A program made the position numbers and the translations under genes. Below the pieces are notes generated by a model. That model had not been told where the DNA came from, made no database searches, and was given only the letters and a program-made list of their open reading frames with translations. Positions 21,148 to 33,600 of a stretch of 64,000 bases of DNA are shown here, piece by piece. This DNA comes from Polychytrium aggregatum (lineage: Eukaryota; Chytridiomycota; Chytridiomycetes; Polychytriales), in NCBI RefSeq assembly GCF_025602895.1, contig NW_026516305.1, positions 105,673-169,672 of the forward strand, given 5' to 3'. How positions within the stretch are numbered: the first letter of the stretch is position 1; each line of letters opens with the position of its first letter.

Positions 21148-23133
21148 TTACTCCGATTCAGAACCCGAGGAGCTTCCGCTGTCCGACTCTTCGTCTTCGG
21201 AGGAGCTGGAAGAGGAGTCGCCATCGTAGCCGCGCGAGCGGCTGGCAGCCTTGGCAGCCTTCTTCTGGGTGGCCTTCTCACGACGCTCCTCCTGGCGGAC
21301 GGACTTCTTGACAAACTGGTAGAGCTGGTAGAGCGTTTCGGGATCGAGGCTGTCAATGTCGATCTCGATTTCTTCCTGGGTGTCGCGGAGCTGCGGCATG
21401 GCGGCGCGCACAATCTCGATAACGCCCTGGAGACGCCGCTCCGGCAGCCGATTGATCAGCTCTGAAAGCTGTGTCTTCTCGGTCGATGTGATGGCACGCG
21501 GTAGCTCAGCCGCCCCGGAGGAGCCAAATCCTTTGCCCAGACCAAACTTGGGCGCCGATTTGCGCACGTAGGCCCGGCCCTCCATCTTGACAGGCTTGTC
21601 CGGCAGTTTGCCGTCCTGAAGGATCTTGCCGCTTCGCCATTTGACGCCGCAGCGGTTGCACAGAGTCCTGGGCCCTGTCGGGCCTCGACGCCACATTGGG
21701 GTCTCGGAGGCGCCGCAGTTGAGGCAGTAGCGCGGAGTCGGCGGCGGCGCAGGTTCGACAGGGACAGGTTCGGCCTTGGGGGGCACAGACGACGGAGCTG
21801 CTTCCGCTGACGCTTTGGACTTTTTCGGCTTGCTCGCCGGCTGCTCGGTTCTGGGAGAGCGAGACTCCTCCAGGGCCGACAGCGAGGTCGGTGCTGAGCT
21901 TGCAGGGACAGCAGTGCCGTTGGCATTCTTGCTGCGCAAAGGCTTGGAGCTTCTCTTTGACGACTTGGACGGCGGCTTGACCGTGTTCTCGGGCTCTTCG
22001 TTGTTCTCGTTGAGGGCCTTGGGAATCAGCAGCGCCATCTGTCGGCTGACGGTTTCCAGACAGGTGTTGAGCAGTGCGATCTGTTGCTGAATTGCTATCT
22101 GGTCTGCATCCAGCTGGGGCGCTGCAGGGGCCACGGCAGCAGGGGCGACGGCAGGAGCGATGGGAGCGGCCTTTGGCGCGCGGGACGACTTTTTGCGCTT
22201 CGAAGGCGGGAGATCCTCTTCAGTCGCTGCAGCGGGCTCCGGTGTGGCACCACCAGCACCACCAGCAGCAGCAGCCGTGGAAGGCGAGGGCAGGGCAGTG
22301 CGCGAGGATCGCTTCTTTTTGGAATCGGGCTCGACAGGAGCAGCCGCTGGTTTGGGTGCTGGTCCAGATTCACTGGCTGCCGACGGAGCACTCAGGGTGA
22401 GCTTCACCTTCTTGGAATCAGTCGGGGTGTGCGTATCGGGTCGCAGCGATCTCTTGTGGCGTCGTGCATCGGGTACTTCGGGCTCGTCGACTTCGAGGCC
22501 GATGTGCCTCTTGGCCTCTGTACGCGAGACTGCAGGCAGCTTGTTGGTGAGGATGAAATCAAAATGATGCTCGAGCGACCGGCCGAGCTTATGGATATCG
22601 TTTTCGGGGGGATTGTATGCAAAACATGCGTGAAAAATCAGCTCCAGATCGCCAACAAAGGCAATGCAGGACTTGTACTCGTCGGCATCAAACTTCTTGG
22701 CGACGGTGGAGAGATCCATGGGACGCTTGACGACATCGAAATAGTCGGGTGCGTCGGAATTGATCGGATCGACAGGGACAAGAAAGGGCCACGAGCTGGG
22801 GTGTCGCTTCAGCGACAATAGGACATGCTGACAGTTGGCTTTATCGCGCTTGGTGAGACCAAGCGAGGCGCCGGCCTCAGCAGACACAAGCCCCGCCGGT
22901 GGGGTGCCGGAGGGAATGCTCGGTGCTTCGGAGGGGTTTGTGTGCTCGGGATGCTGTGAGTCTGTGGTTGGGAACGAGAGTGCCCGCTTCGGCGAAACGG
23001 GGTGCTCGGATGGTGGTGATAGCGGCAGTGTCGAAAGTGCCGACTCGGGTTTGGGCTCGATCGAAGCCGGCAGAGACGCAGTGGCAATGTCGTGGGAACA
23101 GAACGGCGGAGGCGAGGGATGGGCGAGGGACAT
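21148..23133 (-). CDS. Bromodomain - GATA zinc finger - NET domain protein
   Basis: Single exon, 661 aa from MSLAHP. One bromodomain at about residues 90-195: [28 protein letters not shown], and YNPPENDIH carrying the acetyl-lysine Asn. A GATA-type finger at about 467-500 reads [16 protein letters not shown] then TLCNRCG, spacing CX2CX18CX2C. A NET domain at about 548-611 includes [14 protein letters not shown] and [20 protein letters not shown]. The tail is Ser/Asp/Glu-rich. BET proteins (Bdf1, Brd2/4) have two bromodomains plus NET and no GATA finger, so this looks like a chromatin reader with an added DNA- or protein-binding finger. A Kozak-like ACAATG favours the Met at 23133; upstream in-frame Mets at 23205 and 23424 exist. 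Confidence 0.88.
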   Translation of the reverse strand: MSLAHPSPPPFCSHDIATASLPASIEPKPESALSTLPLSPPSEHPVSPKRALSFPTTDSQHPEHTNPSEAPSIPSGTPPAGLVSAEAGASLGLTKRDKANCQHVLLSLKRHPSSWPFLVPVDPINSDAPDYFDVVKRPMDLSTVAKKFDADEYKSCIAFVGDLELIFHACFAYNPPENDIHKLGRSLEHHFDFILTNKLPAVSRTEAKRHIGLEVDEPEVPDARRHKRSLRPDTHTPTDSKKVKLTLSAPSAASESGPAPKPAAAPVEPDSKKKRSSRTALPSPSTAAAAGGAGGATPEPAAATEEDLPPSKRKKSSRAPKAAPIAPAVAPAAVAPAAPQLDADQIAIQQQIALLNTCLETVSRQMALLIPKALNENNEEPENTVKPPSKSSKRSSKPLRSKNANGTAVPASSAPTSLSALEESRSPRTEQPASKPKKSKASAEAAPSSVPPKAEPVPVEPAPPPTPRYCLNCGASETPMWRRGPTGPRTLCNRCGVKWRSGKILQDGKLPDKPVKMEGRAYVRKSAPKFGLGKGFGSSGAAELPRAITSTEKTQLSELINRLPERRLQGVIEIVRAAMPQLRDTQEEIEIDIDSLDPETLYQLYQFVKKSVRQEERREKATQKKAAKAASRSRGYDGDSSSSSSEDEESDSGSSSGSESE

Positions 23134-24313
23134 TGTGGAATGCACGAGCAGATGATGGTCTGCGCCGGCGAAGGAATCGAGGAGACCGGAGCGAACCGAC
23201 GGCATAAAAGATGCATTGGCATGAGAAGGGTTGAGGAGGGATGAGAAGATAAAATGGAGACGGGAGGCGAGCAGAGACGTGAGTCGAGGCGGGCGACACC
23301 ATATACGAGTGCGCAGATGCAAAGAGGGTGGGGGTGTCGGCTCATCAGAGAGAGCGCTGGGGCGGCGGTGGTGGTGACTCAGCGACGAGACAGACGTGGC
23401 TCGCATGAACACCGCCATGAGCACCAGAGGCGGCGCGGCTGGACCACCCGGCGACGGCCGCTGTGGCTCGGACGATCACAGGGCGACGCCAGGACAGAGG
23501 CCGGACAGGCCGGCAAGGCAGACAAATGCGTACCAGGACAGCAGAGGGCGATCTTGGCGTCGGCTGGATCGGCGGTGCGGGAGTGCGAAAAATGCAGCGG
23601 GAGTGCGAAAAATATAGCCGGGACGGCAGCGGGACAAGCCAGCGTTATATAGACGCACGGAGGGAGGGATGAATGAGGGAAGGCGGCCAGCCGAGGAGCG
23701 AGAGCGAGGACGAGACAGACAGGACGGGGGGTGAGAGGCAGGACGAGACGGACAGCTGGAGGGGAAGCGAGAGCGAGGCGGGAAACCGGGAGGCCAAGGG
23801 CGGCGGCGATGACGTGGCCCGGGGGCGGAGATGCGTCGGCGGCGGGTTTTAAAGCCGCGGCAGTATCTGTAGCGAGCGCGTGTGTGTGTGTGCGGGCGGA
23901 CGACTCACCTTGCGGAAGCAATTCGAACGGGGAGGAATGGCGGCGGGGGGCCTCTGCGTTCTTGGGGGAGGGCGGGCAGGCGTATTTATAACGGGGGAAC
24001 GGCGAGGTGTGCTTTGGCGGGGGGCGTGCGCAGCAACCCTAGCCAGGGGCGGCCGCGGGTTGCCTGTTGTGGACAATGCGCCGCAGGCAGCCCAGCCAAC
24101 CAGAGGACACGCGGCGCGGATTGGCCGCGCGCGTCGCACCAGCGAGGGGCGGGCGAGGGACGGCGAGAGACGGCGAGGGACGGCGAGAGACGGCGAGAGG
24201 TGCTCCGCAGACTCCCGGCACAGCGTCGCACAGTGTCGCGCGTCGCATTGTGTCGCCGGCCGCTTTTGGGTGCTGTGCTGCGCTGGGGGTGTGCGCAGCG
24301 GCCAATGGCATCG

Positions 24314-24389
<76 letters not shown>

Positions 24390-24973
24390 GCCATCCAGCC
24401 GCCATGTTCCGCAAGTTCCCACGCATGCATGGTCGTCGCGTCAGTACATTCGGTCTCGGCCAGCCCCGAGGCCGATCTCGCCATGTCGCGCCCGATGCAT
24501 CCTGCCTCCACGGACCGACATGAAGCAGCCCTCACCGGCAGTCTATCCCCGCAGTGCTGCTCGATCGTGCGAATCAGCTTGCTCGACATATCTCTCCCGC
24601 GCCGGTGTGCGACCATATCTGTCGTCCTCCCTCCCATATGCTCGCCTTGAGAAACAATACCCACTCTCTCGTCGCTTCACAGAGACCAAAGAGAGCCCTG
24701 TTCAGCTGTCTATGGAACAATGCGTATCGACAGTCCAACCAAGACCAAACATTGTTTGCATATGGTCATATTCACCCACACCAGCTTCTCGTCAACGTTC
24801 TCGGCGCCATAAAACGGCTGTTATCCATCTCTGCCAGCTCGTCTGCTTGTCCTGCCGTCCCGGAATCCCATTCGCCCTTGAGTTCGACTGCATCAATTCA
24901 ATACCCAAACCACAGTCGGTATCGACATTGACATCGCCATCACCATCACCATCACATCGACATCGCCATCGAC
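23134..24973. other. Divergent promoter region, bromodomain gene / F-box gene
   Basis: No gene supported. Contains GACGGCGAGA tandem units at about 24160-24205, a long CA repeat (separate entry) and a CATCGCCATCACC-type repeat at 24935-24973 just before the F-box start codon. Confidence 0.6.
24315..24387. repeat. (CA)36 microsatellite
   Basis: Seventy-three bases of uninterrupted CA dinucleotides in the intergenic region. It creates spurious His/Thr and Cys/Val ORFs on both strands. Confidence 0.98.
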
Positions 24974-27400
24974 ATGTTCAAGCCCGCTTCGTCGCTGCCG
25001 CCCGAGATCCTGCACGAGATTTTTGGATACCTCGGCGACTGGTGAGTACTTCGTTCGGTTTCCTCATCCCGAGTGAAGCGGCTGCAAGTCAGTTTTCTAC
25101 TCTTCTCATCGGCGACTGATCCCCACCCACGAATTATGCCCGCTCTTGCAAGTCTCTCCCGGTCCTGGCTACGCCGCACATAATCCACCAGCTCGACTAT
25201 AACTCACAGCCATACTCTCCGTCGCACCAGGGGCCAGTTCATTGCCCACAGAGATCCAGAGGACATGTTCTACAATGCCTCGGATAAGCTACGCAAAGCC
25301 GCCAAGAGCCATCTTGTCGCATGTGCCCTGGTCTGTCGTCAGTGGGCCCTCGTTGCCATCCCAGAGATATGGAAAGATGTTACTTTCGACCATTTACTGA
25401 GGATCTCGGCCGACAGTGTTGTGTCAAACTTCTGCTCCGCCCTGGCCTCCCGCCTGCGCTTCTCCTCCCCGCTTGAGCCGAGTCTGCCTCTGCAGCGTTT
25501 CCTCAACGCACGCTTCATCCGGCACTTGACGGTGCGTCTCTTTTCGCTACCATCATACACCAAATCACCATCGTGGGAACTGCCCTCGGCGCTGATCAAT
25601 TCACTTCGGTCGCTTGAGTCGCTGCGCATCGATACCGACTTTTCCGAAAACAGTCACCACCTCAACCTGTTTCTGAAGAACCTCGTTGGCTTTACCCCAA
25701 AACTGCGTCAGTTTTTCATCGTCGGTGGCTCGCGAATGTCCAACCCGATGCTCATACAGATTGCCATGAAATGTCCCCGACTCGAAACCTTTCTGATGAT
25801 CGGCCACTTCCCCAACATCTCCTCCCGGGCGATTGCCCGCTTTCTGACACTCTTGCCGCACCTGAAAGCCTTCAAGTTCGGCGATCCCGAGCGCGTGCTC
25901 ATCCGCAACCTGTTTGAGGGCCACTGGCTCGGTGGCCTGATGGACATTGGCCCACCCGGCGATCACGCCGACGACTTTGCCGACCTTGCCCCCGATGCCG
26001 ATCTTGCATCTGGTGCCAACTCACCCGCCCCTCAGGCCATTCCTGAAAACATGATCGGCATCACCATCGAGTGGGACCACGACGGAGAGGGTATCCATGT
26101 GGTCAGCACTCCGCCTCTCCCACCACACACCCTCGGTATTGGACAGCAGCCCCAGCCAGACTCGCTACCAAATGGCCCCGGCCAAGTGCCCCCAAAGGAC
26201 CCCATCTTCGAGAACCTGGCCTTGCGCACCCCAAATTTGGAGACGCTTATGTATCTGGAGCTTGATTTTCTGGACCCGGCGGTCGTGCGCTCGGTCCTGG
26301 CGTCGCACGACCACCCCTTCCCACGCCTCAAGGCCGTCATCGCCAACGATGCCTCCGAGCCCATCCTCGAGCTCATGCGCCGCTTCAAGTCGGTCGATAC
26401 ACTCGATCTGCGCTGCGTCACCCGAAACCATATCATCAGCCTCCTGGAATGCATGGCCGAGATGCCGCCCGACCTTGCTCTCCCCCTTACCTCGGGCGGG
26501 CCAAGCATGACGACGCCATCGTCCGCCGGCGGTATCGCTCACGTCGTGCCTCCGCACAACCTTGGCAGTCGTCTGGTGGCTCTGTCGCTCAAATTCTACA
26601 TCGGCGACGACGGCGACGACGGCCTCTGGCTACGCCAGGCTCTCCGTATCCTGTCCAAACTGTGTGTGCGCCTGCAGCATCTCAAGATCGACATATGGGC
26701 ATCCGAGCCCAAGGACGACCTCCTGGATGACGAGATGTGCGTTGCCTTTGCCCTGAGCTGCCCGAACCTGACCCAGGTCTCTGTATCGCTGTCGTTCCTA
26801 TCGGGATCGGCCTCGTGCTTCTCCGATATCTCCGTCGACGCCTTCTTGCGGTTCTGTCCAAGACTCCGGCACCTCGAGATTCGCCGAGGGCGCTTCTCCT
26901 CGGGCCTGTTCTTGGACGACCACCAGCGCCGCAAGTACTCCAAGACGCTGTCGCTCGAGACCCTCATCTTGGACTCGGTCGAGGGACGTGTATCCGAGCT
27001 CTTGGTCCATGCGCCTGCGTCGCTGCGGTACCTCGAGATCTTTGATGCAACGCAGTGGACCTGGAAAACTCTTCTGCCAGCGCCGTCGCGTGCGCCGTCG
27101 GCCTGGCTCACACGGCGACTCATCCAGAGACGACACGGAGGTTCGTGGGGTGGATCGTTGGCCGGCCAGTCGCCGTCTTCGTCGCCAGAGTCTCCGCTGC
27201 CATCAGCTTCTCTCGAGGCGACTACAGAGCCACCGCCGCATACTCCGGCATCGCTGCGGCTCTGGGAAGCCTTCACCGACATGGCGGATACGGATCCAGC
27301 CCCCTTGAAGACCCCTGGCAGGTTTTTGATTGGCACGGCTCTGGCCACGATCAGCATCACCACCATCGTCGCAGCCATGTTTGCTGTCACGACTCACTGA
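24974..27400 (+). CDS. F-box/LRR protein with a C-terminal membrane anchor
   Basis: Exons 24974..25041 and 25231..27400 (donor GTGAGT, acceptor CACCAG); 745 aa. The F-box starts at residue 7 (SLPPEILHEIFGYLGDW), continues across the intron and ends with HLVACALVCRQWALVAIPEIW. Leucine-rich repeats follow through the protein (SLESLRIDTDF, CPRLETFLMIGHF, TPNLETLMYLELDF, CPNLTQVSVSLSF, LRYLEIFD). F-box proteins usually select substrates for SCF ubiquitin ligases. The last 25 residues are a hydrophobic helix (FLIGTALATISITTIVAAMF) ending only four residues later, which is a tail-anchor layout; the domain would then face the cytosol. Substrate unknown. Confidence 0.85.
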
Positions 27401-27824
27401 CCTTGGGAGCGAGACCTCAGGAACAGAGGGTCAGCCACAGTTACATGCCGCCACACTCGCTGGACACGCCGAGCATTCGTGCGTATATTCATGATTCAGA
27501 AACAAACACAATAAATTTCATCGAAACTGGGCACCGCCGTTTCGTTCTATAATGGCAGATGGGAAAGTACATGGACTCGCGGCCCAACAGCGGTCCGGCA
27601 AGCAGTGAAGGCGAGAGCGCAAGTGCAAAGTAGATGAGAGAGAGGGGAGAGGGGAAGTGGTGCCCACAAACCTATACAAAGTGTACAACAACGAAATCCA
27701 TGGCTGCTCTGGACCCCGGCAAAACCAGGCAACTCTGTACGAGACTTTTCGACGCTGGGATATTGCCAGTGGCTGCTCGAGCTGGGAGGACCAACCCGGC
27801 CAAAGCATGCACACAACCGCCACA
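27401..27824. other. Shared 3' region of convergent F-box gene and ERG12
   Basis: Non-coding as far as I can see. Holds an AATAAA for the F-box gene. Confidence 0.6.
27510..27515 (+). terminator. Likely poly(A) signal of the F-box gene
   Basis: AATAAA 110 bases after the stop codon. Confidence 0.5.
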
Positions 27825-30375
27825 CTAAAGCAGCGTCTCGAGCTGTCTCCACGACTTGTTGTTCAGAAAGTCGTCGACGTCGGTGCTGCTCCAATCCTCC
27901 GAGTCCAAGAAAGAGGCGGTGGCGCCTTGGCATCCGACCGAGGTTTCGAAGCAGCTAAAGCCCTGCTTCTGCAGGTCCTTGGTGACCTTGGTGACCTTGG
28001 ACGCTGGCGTGTCTGAGGCAGCGATGCGGGAGACGGTTATGCGGGGTTAAACCTCGGTAGCATCGAGGCATACCGGCCACTCATCTTCCTCACATCAGTA
28101 TCGTGTGCACGACGGTTCCGCTTACCCTGTCTCAGGAGGGTGAGAGCACATCCACCGCCTCCGGCACCTGTGAGCTTGGAGTGGAGCCCGTGGCCTGTGG
28201 TGATCTGGCGGACCAACTCGAGTGTTGGGTGGCTCACACCGGCGCTCACGAGAAGCCCGTGGTTCATATCGATCAAAGCCTTTGATTATATGGATTGTAG
28301 AAAGCCGATGAGTTTGGCCGAGCGAATGGACCGGCGAGGCGACTCTCTCTATCCAACCCAATCCTATGACTGCAGCAGCAGTGGCTGCCACAACAGCATC
28401 AGGGGCTGGTTCTGGACATACCTCGATATCCTCAAAGATGGCTTGTGTCAAGTCCTTATTGCCAGCGCTGAAGAGACTCTTGAAACGGTCGCTGACGTTC
28501 TGGATGGCGTCGATGACGTGCTGCATCAGCTCCGGAAACTGGGAATAAGGGTAGCGCATGACCAGCAACACGGTTCGATGGGCAAACGGATATGCAGATG
28601 TAGCGTTATCGATGCTGTTTCAATTTCCATACCAATGCTGCAATACCCATACCAGTGCTGCAGTATCCATGACGATGCTGCAGTATCCATGTTGCTGTCG
28701 CCCACGCAGACATACCTTTTCTTTTCTGAGCCGCACGTTCTCCACCTGCACCTTGGTGTTTTTCGGGTGGTTCGTGTTGGTGAGCAGGAAGCGCAGCGAG
28801 GTGAATCTGTTTGGCGAACACATTGAGTCAAATGTCGTCCTCATTCCCGGGAATAGGCCGCTTCGACCTCTCTACGGATTATATGTGGTCTGATCATTTC
28901 TCTGCCTCGGCTTCACTGAGCAACTAGCCCATCGGTCGTCATGGAGACTGCTGCTGACGAGTTCGATGCAACTGGATGGCACCTGGACGCTTACCCGTCA
29001 AGAACTTTCATGCTGCCTTTCGTATACATCTGCGCACCGCCTAGTAAGCAGAGGCCGCACGGGTCAGCGATGATGAGCGATGATCAATGATGATCAGCCC
29101 CGCGCCTGAAGCAACTGCACCATCACGACACCAGTGCTCAGATCTGCTCGTACCATAAGTACACAGGGCGTTGTCAATGCCCGACGGATTGCCGTGCAGG
29201 ATCTTCTCCGACAGAAAAGCCCAGTCGTTGATCACCTTGCGATTGTCGAGCGACAGCTTCACCTTGAAATCTCCGAAGGACTGCATGTGCTTGTAGTGCA
29301 GCAACAGCGCAGTTGAAACGCACACGCTGAAGGAGGCCGATGAGCCGAGCCCAGCACCGACTGGGAGCGACGACCGGAAGGCAATGTCGATTCCCTCTTG
29401 TCTGCACAGGGTTCAGCGACGAGATCGAGATCGAGACGCTGATGAGCCCTCCAGACCGGAACCGACAGCTTGGGAACTTCCCGAGGACTCTCCGGACCAG
29501 AACCCCATTCAAGCCCAATGGGAGCGACGATATCGCCAGGCGGACGGATCCAATGATGATCCACCCAGGGCTGGATGACAATGAGGCGCTCACAGATGCA
29601 ATACGATGCATACCTCTCATCGCTCAGGAAGACAAACAGGTACAGAAAGGCCAGTACGGCCTGGATGGCGTTGTGATCGGTAACTTTGGTCAGCAGCTTT
29701 GCGATCTCGTCGCGGATGGTCGGGTCGATCTCGGACGTCGATGCACCTTCTGTAAAGTTGAAAGCGGGAAGTAAGAGGTCATGTAAATAGGCGGGCGAAC
29801 CAGATCGGGACATCGACGATACCGCAAACGCCGCAACACCAACGAGCGAGCTGGGGCAGTGACTCGGCCAGCGGGTTGTCGGGATATGCGCACCTTTGCT
29901 GGCCAGAGCCTTGATGGCGACCAGATCGCTTCGGGACCATTCCTCCTCCAGTTTGAGGTCTGGGAGATGAAGCCGGATCTTCTCATCCGATCTCTCGTTA
30001 ATGTAGAGATACGAGCGAAGACCGAGGCTCGCAGCAATAGCCGTCTGGGCGGTTGCATTGAGAAAGGGAGGAAGGTGAAAAGGAGAGGTGCCGTTTCAGC
30101 CGCCAAGTCGTTTCAGCCGCCGAGCCGAACCGAGCCGAGCCATGATGAATTAGTTCATGGACAAGGGTCGACTACGGAACATTGGCCACTGCAGAGCGAA
30201 TACTCGGGATGGTGCGGAGGCCCACCTTTCCATAGACCACAGCATGTTCGCCAAACAGGATGACTTTGCCTGGGGCCGACACGACCAGGCCGGGCGGGGT
30301 ACGTTTGTGCTTGCGGGAGGCCTTTTCGGAGCTCTGGACGACCGAGGCGACGGGGTTGGAGCGAGTCGATACCAT
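27825..30375 (-). CDS. ERG12: Mevalonate kinase
   Basis: Nine exons, complement: 30226..30375, 29894..30044, 29614..29749, 29154..29401, 28995..29040, 28716..28806, 28422..28538, 28126..28279, 27825..28012; 426 aa, all in phase. It phosphorylates mevalonate with ATP in the isoprenoid/sterol pathway. Markers in order: APGKVILFGEHAVVYGK near residue 35, the GHMP ATP loop PVGAGLGSSAS, GNPSGIDNAL, LTNTNHPKNT, LIDMNHGLL and KLTGAGGGGC, then the C-terminal CFETSVGCQGAT. The first 30 residues are a Ser/Lys-rich extension. Exon 7 begins at FPELMQHVI after a CCCAG acceptor; the open sequence just upstream is intron, judged by the family pattern KFPEI. The intron before it has a short imperfect tandem repeat (28627-28690). 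Confidence 0.96.
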
Positions 30376-30950
30376 GGCGGTGGTGGGCGGATTGGCAGTC
30401 GAGACGTGGGGTGTTCGTCGTTGGCCCAGAGGAGGCGGGTGGGAGGGTTTGGTGGGTGAGGCGGATGATGGAAACGAGGGATCAGTGGCGGGCTGCCAGA
30501 AAGGCAGAGCCGAGAAAAAATACGGGGCTGCCGCTCACCCCATGCTTCCCACAGCATCCGCAAACGAGGCAGCGCACCCGTATTCGCAGCGAATGCTCTT
30601 TTTTTTTTTTTTCCCTGGGATCCCGGATTGAAAGCACGGCCGGTCGTCGCTCACGATGACCATCCACACCCTGGATATTCGCTGCCGTCAGGGTCACTGA
30701 TCCGCGGGACAGCCGCTACCCAAGCCCACCAATTAACCAGCCGAATGGGACTGCCTGTCGCAGGACCGGCGATCGAGAATACGATAGATGCCAACTGCGG
30801 GCGGGGCGGGGTCGTGGATATTGCGACAATGAAACATAGGCTCTGGATATCGAGTATTTTTGTTTCCTATGCACGGGCGTCTCGCTCAGAGGCCCTGGAG
30901 TGTGCTCTGCTTCTGTTTCGTGCAGACGACGACCGTCCAGAGCGCAGTAT
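30376..30950. other. ERG12 upstream region / DUF4870 gene 3' flank
   Basis: No gene seen. A run of 13 T's lies near 30599-30611. Confidence 0.55.
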
Positions 30951-32127
30951 TCACTCGAACTCGACCCACTGATAGGCGATCGGCCCAATGAATGGGAGTT
31001 GGTATCGCTCCAAGTTATCGGCGCCGATGGCGGCCTTGTAGCTGCCAGCGGCAGCAGAGATGAAATGGGATGGAGTGAGATGAAATGGGATGGAGTGAGA
31101 TGAAATGGGATGGAGTGAGATGAAATGAGAAGAGACACCACTCGCTGATTCGCGACTAAATGGCAGCAACGCCGCTGAAACCAAGACTCGACACAGCGCA
31201 GACTTACCCAAGCCAGGCAATCAGACCAATTTCCGCAAAGAAAAGCAGCCAGCTCAGGCTGCTGGAGACAAAGGAGAAGACAAACTGCAGGATCTATATG
31301 TACCACAGGCAGTTAGCTAATCCATGCCATGGCCGGCCAGCCCATCGAGTGTCTGCACCGAGCCCATGGTATTCGCTCGATACAGATGGAGAAGGGTATA
31401 CGCACAAAGTACGGCGTGAACAGGAGGCAGGATTGCCAGGCATGGAATCTGGAACGGGGATTACCGATAATGACACATGCGGTGGTTAGCCTCTGGTGCA
31501 GAGGGTTCAGTTGCATCCAGCGAGACCCTCTCGGTCCGATCGTCCGGCTCAGCGCCCGGGCAGTGCGTGCAGTCATCGCTAGGCATCGATCGCAATCGAT
31601 GGAGCACCCCCCTCCGGGTTGATCGCTGTGGAAACTGCCGTCGCCACCGGTCACTGTGTTGTTACCGGACATAGTCGTTCTTGGTTTCCAGGATCAAAAG
31701 CGCTACTCCTGGAGGGGAAAGAATGGACGAGTCAGCGCATTGATATCCCTACAGCTCATCCACGGACTTGTGCGGTGCCCGCAAAAGCTGCAGGGAAGCG
31801 GCATGCATCCAAGTATCCAGACACCTCTGGAGGAAGGCAGCCAGAGGCTCTCACTGTCGGACCAAATCGGCTGCCTTGCGGCATCGACCTCGTACCCGTG
31901 AATGCACCCAGGAAGTAGCACAGTGCTGCCTCGATATCCAGGCGAATGGGGAGCTGCGTCTCGTATTTGTTCACTCGCTCGGCTTGATCGAGGCCCGAGG
32001 GAGGGAATCCGGTGAAGGAGCTGCTGTATGAGCCGAAGCCCTCGACGGTGACGGAGGCCGAGGCGGCGGATGGACCGATGCCAGAGGCCGATGGATCATC
32101 CTGCAAGGGTCTATAGGAGCCGGACAT
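30951..32127 (-). CDS. Small multi-pass membrane protein, DUF4870/UPF0132-like
   Basis: Five exons, complement: 31896..32127, 31666..31708, 31406..31448, 31208..31293, 30951..31041; 164 aa, phases agree. After a soluble Ser/Gly-rich N-terminus (about 55 residues) come three hydrophobic segments: ALCYFLGAFTG continuing into VALLILE, the family signature RFHAWQS followed by CLLFTPYF, and a long one ending LLFFAEIGLIAWLG. The tail YKAAIGADNLERYQLPFIG is also typical of these proteins. The order membrane segment - E-x-K-N-x-YVRFHAWQS - membrane segments is what identifies the family. Function is unknown. Intron 4 contains a 20-base tandem repeat. Confidence 0.8.
31056..31127. repeat. 20-base tandem repeat in an intron
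   Basis: About three and a half copies of GAGATGAAATGGGATGGAGT. Confidence 0.95.
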
Positions 32128-32533
32128 GACGACGGTGGTGGTGCTAGGAGATGCAGGCAGATGCAGGCAGATGCAGGGAGATGCAGGGAGATGTGGATGC
32201 AAAGGCAGGCAGGCACAGGAGCACGCAGATTCCGCCAAGCCATGCGAGCCATCCACCGGACGAGCACCACCCCGGCTGGATCGCTGCTGCCCCATCGAGA
32301 GGCTGCAGCAACGGGCGGACGGCCGACAAACCACCCACGGCAAGCGGCCGCAGATGCGGCTCTGTGCATTGGGAATCCATCTCTCCAACATCAGCAGTAA
32401 CGGCAACGATGGCGCGATCTTGGCTCTGGGCCGAGCCAGAGTATATATTGCCACAGGCCCTCTGCAAACGGCCGGCGGCATGCTTCCTCTCGCTCACACT
32501 ATTCTGTGGACAGCACCGACTCCCTCTCGGCAA
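32128..32533. other. DUF4870 gene upstream region / GLO1 3' flank
   Basis: No gene. At 32147-32200 there are five copies of a GCAGATGCAG-like decamer. Confidence 0.6.
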
Positions 32534-33600
32534 TCACTTGGCCAAAGAGAAGGTCTTGGGAATGATCTCGATCCAGTATCCGTCGGGATCGGCGGCGAAG
32601 GCGATGCCCTTCATGCTGCCTGTTGTCGGATATCCGCAGGTCAGCATCTGCGTGAATGGCTCTGATCTCTTGCAAAGTGCACTCCCCTCTACTAGCGCTG
32701 CAGCAGCATTTCCGCTCCAAAGCGGGCTTTCTCAAGAACAGCTACCTTGATCCGGCTTCTTGACAAACGACACTCCTTCAGATTCCAGGCGAGCGCAGGC
32801 AGCATCGACGTTGTCGACCGTGATGCAAATATGCCCTGTTGATTGCAAGTGTCGGTCACCAATTCATTGTTGGTTGCATCGGTATTGTGGAACCATAAAG
32901 CAACCCATCTGTCGTCAAGACCTACCGAATCCTCGAGGTTCCTTGTTGCCGTTGTGATATCCGGCAAAGCTGTCGTCCGACTCGGTGCCCCAGTTGCTGG
33001 CAATCGGCGAGCCAACGAGTGAGCCAAGGTCGATCCAATCCAGCGACTCTCTCCAACGGCCCGGTGTGCTATGGTGATTGCAACGAGATCCACCGTTTGC
33101 TTAGCAATTCCACTCGGCAGAGTCTTACTGGGTCAGCTCGAGAACGCCCGGACGAGAGAAAACGTAAGCCTTGCGGACGCTCTCGTCGGCTTCCAAGACT
33201 TCCTTGGGGACGTTGTATGCCAGGAAATACAGCGTGAACTTGCCCTGCTCAAAGTCCTGGCGAGTCACTTGGCTGCAAAGCGTTTGACGGTCGAGTCAGC
33301 AGGTTGCATCGTCGGGCGGTCCAGCGACGGGGGATGCAGCATCGGCACGGCGCTACAGAGGTCAAATCTACCTCATGCCGAGGAGTCGAGTATAAAAGTC
33401 CAGCGATTTGGCAGGGTCTCGGATCCGGAGCATAGTGTGGTTGAACTGCAGAGATGGAACCGACAAACACCGCATTGAATCGGTGAGGCAAAGGAGCAGA
33501 GTCAGCAAATGTGTGCTGGGCTCGGTGACGACGCATCCCACCCGCCCCCGCTGGTCCGGAGAGCTGTGCGTACATCATAGGTTGCGGTGTCGGTCGACAT
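32534..33600 (-). CDS. GLO1: Lactoylglutathione lyase (glyoxalase I)
   Basis: Six exons, complement: 33574..33600, 33372..33445, 33129..33272, 32926..32996, 32746..32835, 32534..32619; 163 aa. It isomerises the methylglyoxal-glutathione hemithioacetal to S-lactoylglutathione. The four metal ligands of the single-domain enzyme are all visible: His in FNHTMLR, Glu in VLELTQ, His in GHICITVDN and Glu in [22 protein letters not shown] and FVKKPD are further family signatures. The length matches human-type one-domain GLO1 rather than the duplicated yeast enzyme. The first coding exon is 27 bases. Confidence 0.96.

Noticed and set aside
23849-24664. Long ORFs with Cys/Val or His/Thr runs
   Set aside because: Produced by the CA repeat read in different frames.
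28560-28620. Extension of ERG12 exon 7 upstream through VLLVMRYPYSQ
   Set aside because: It would need a phase-2 acceptor, while exon 6 ends in phase 0; starting at FPELMQ keeps phase and matches the family.
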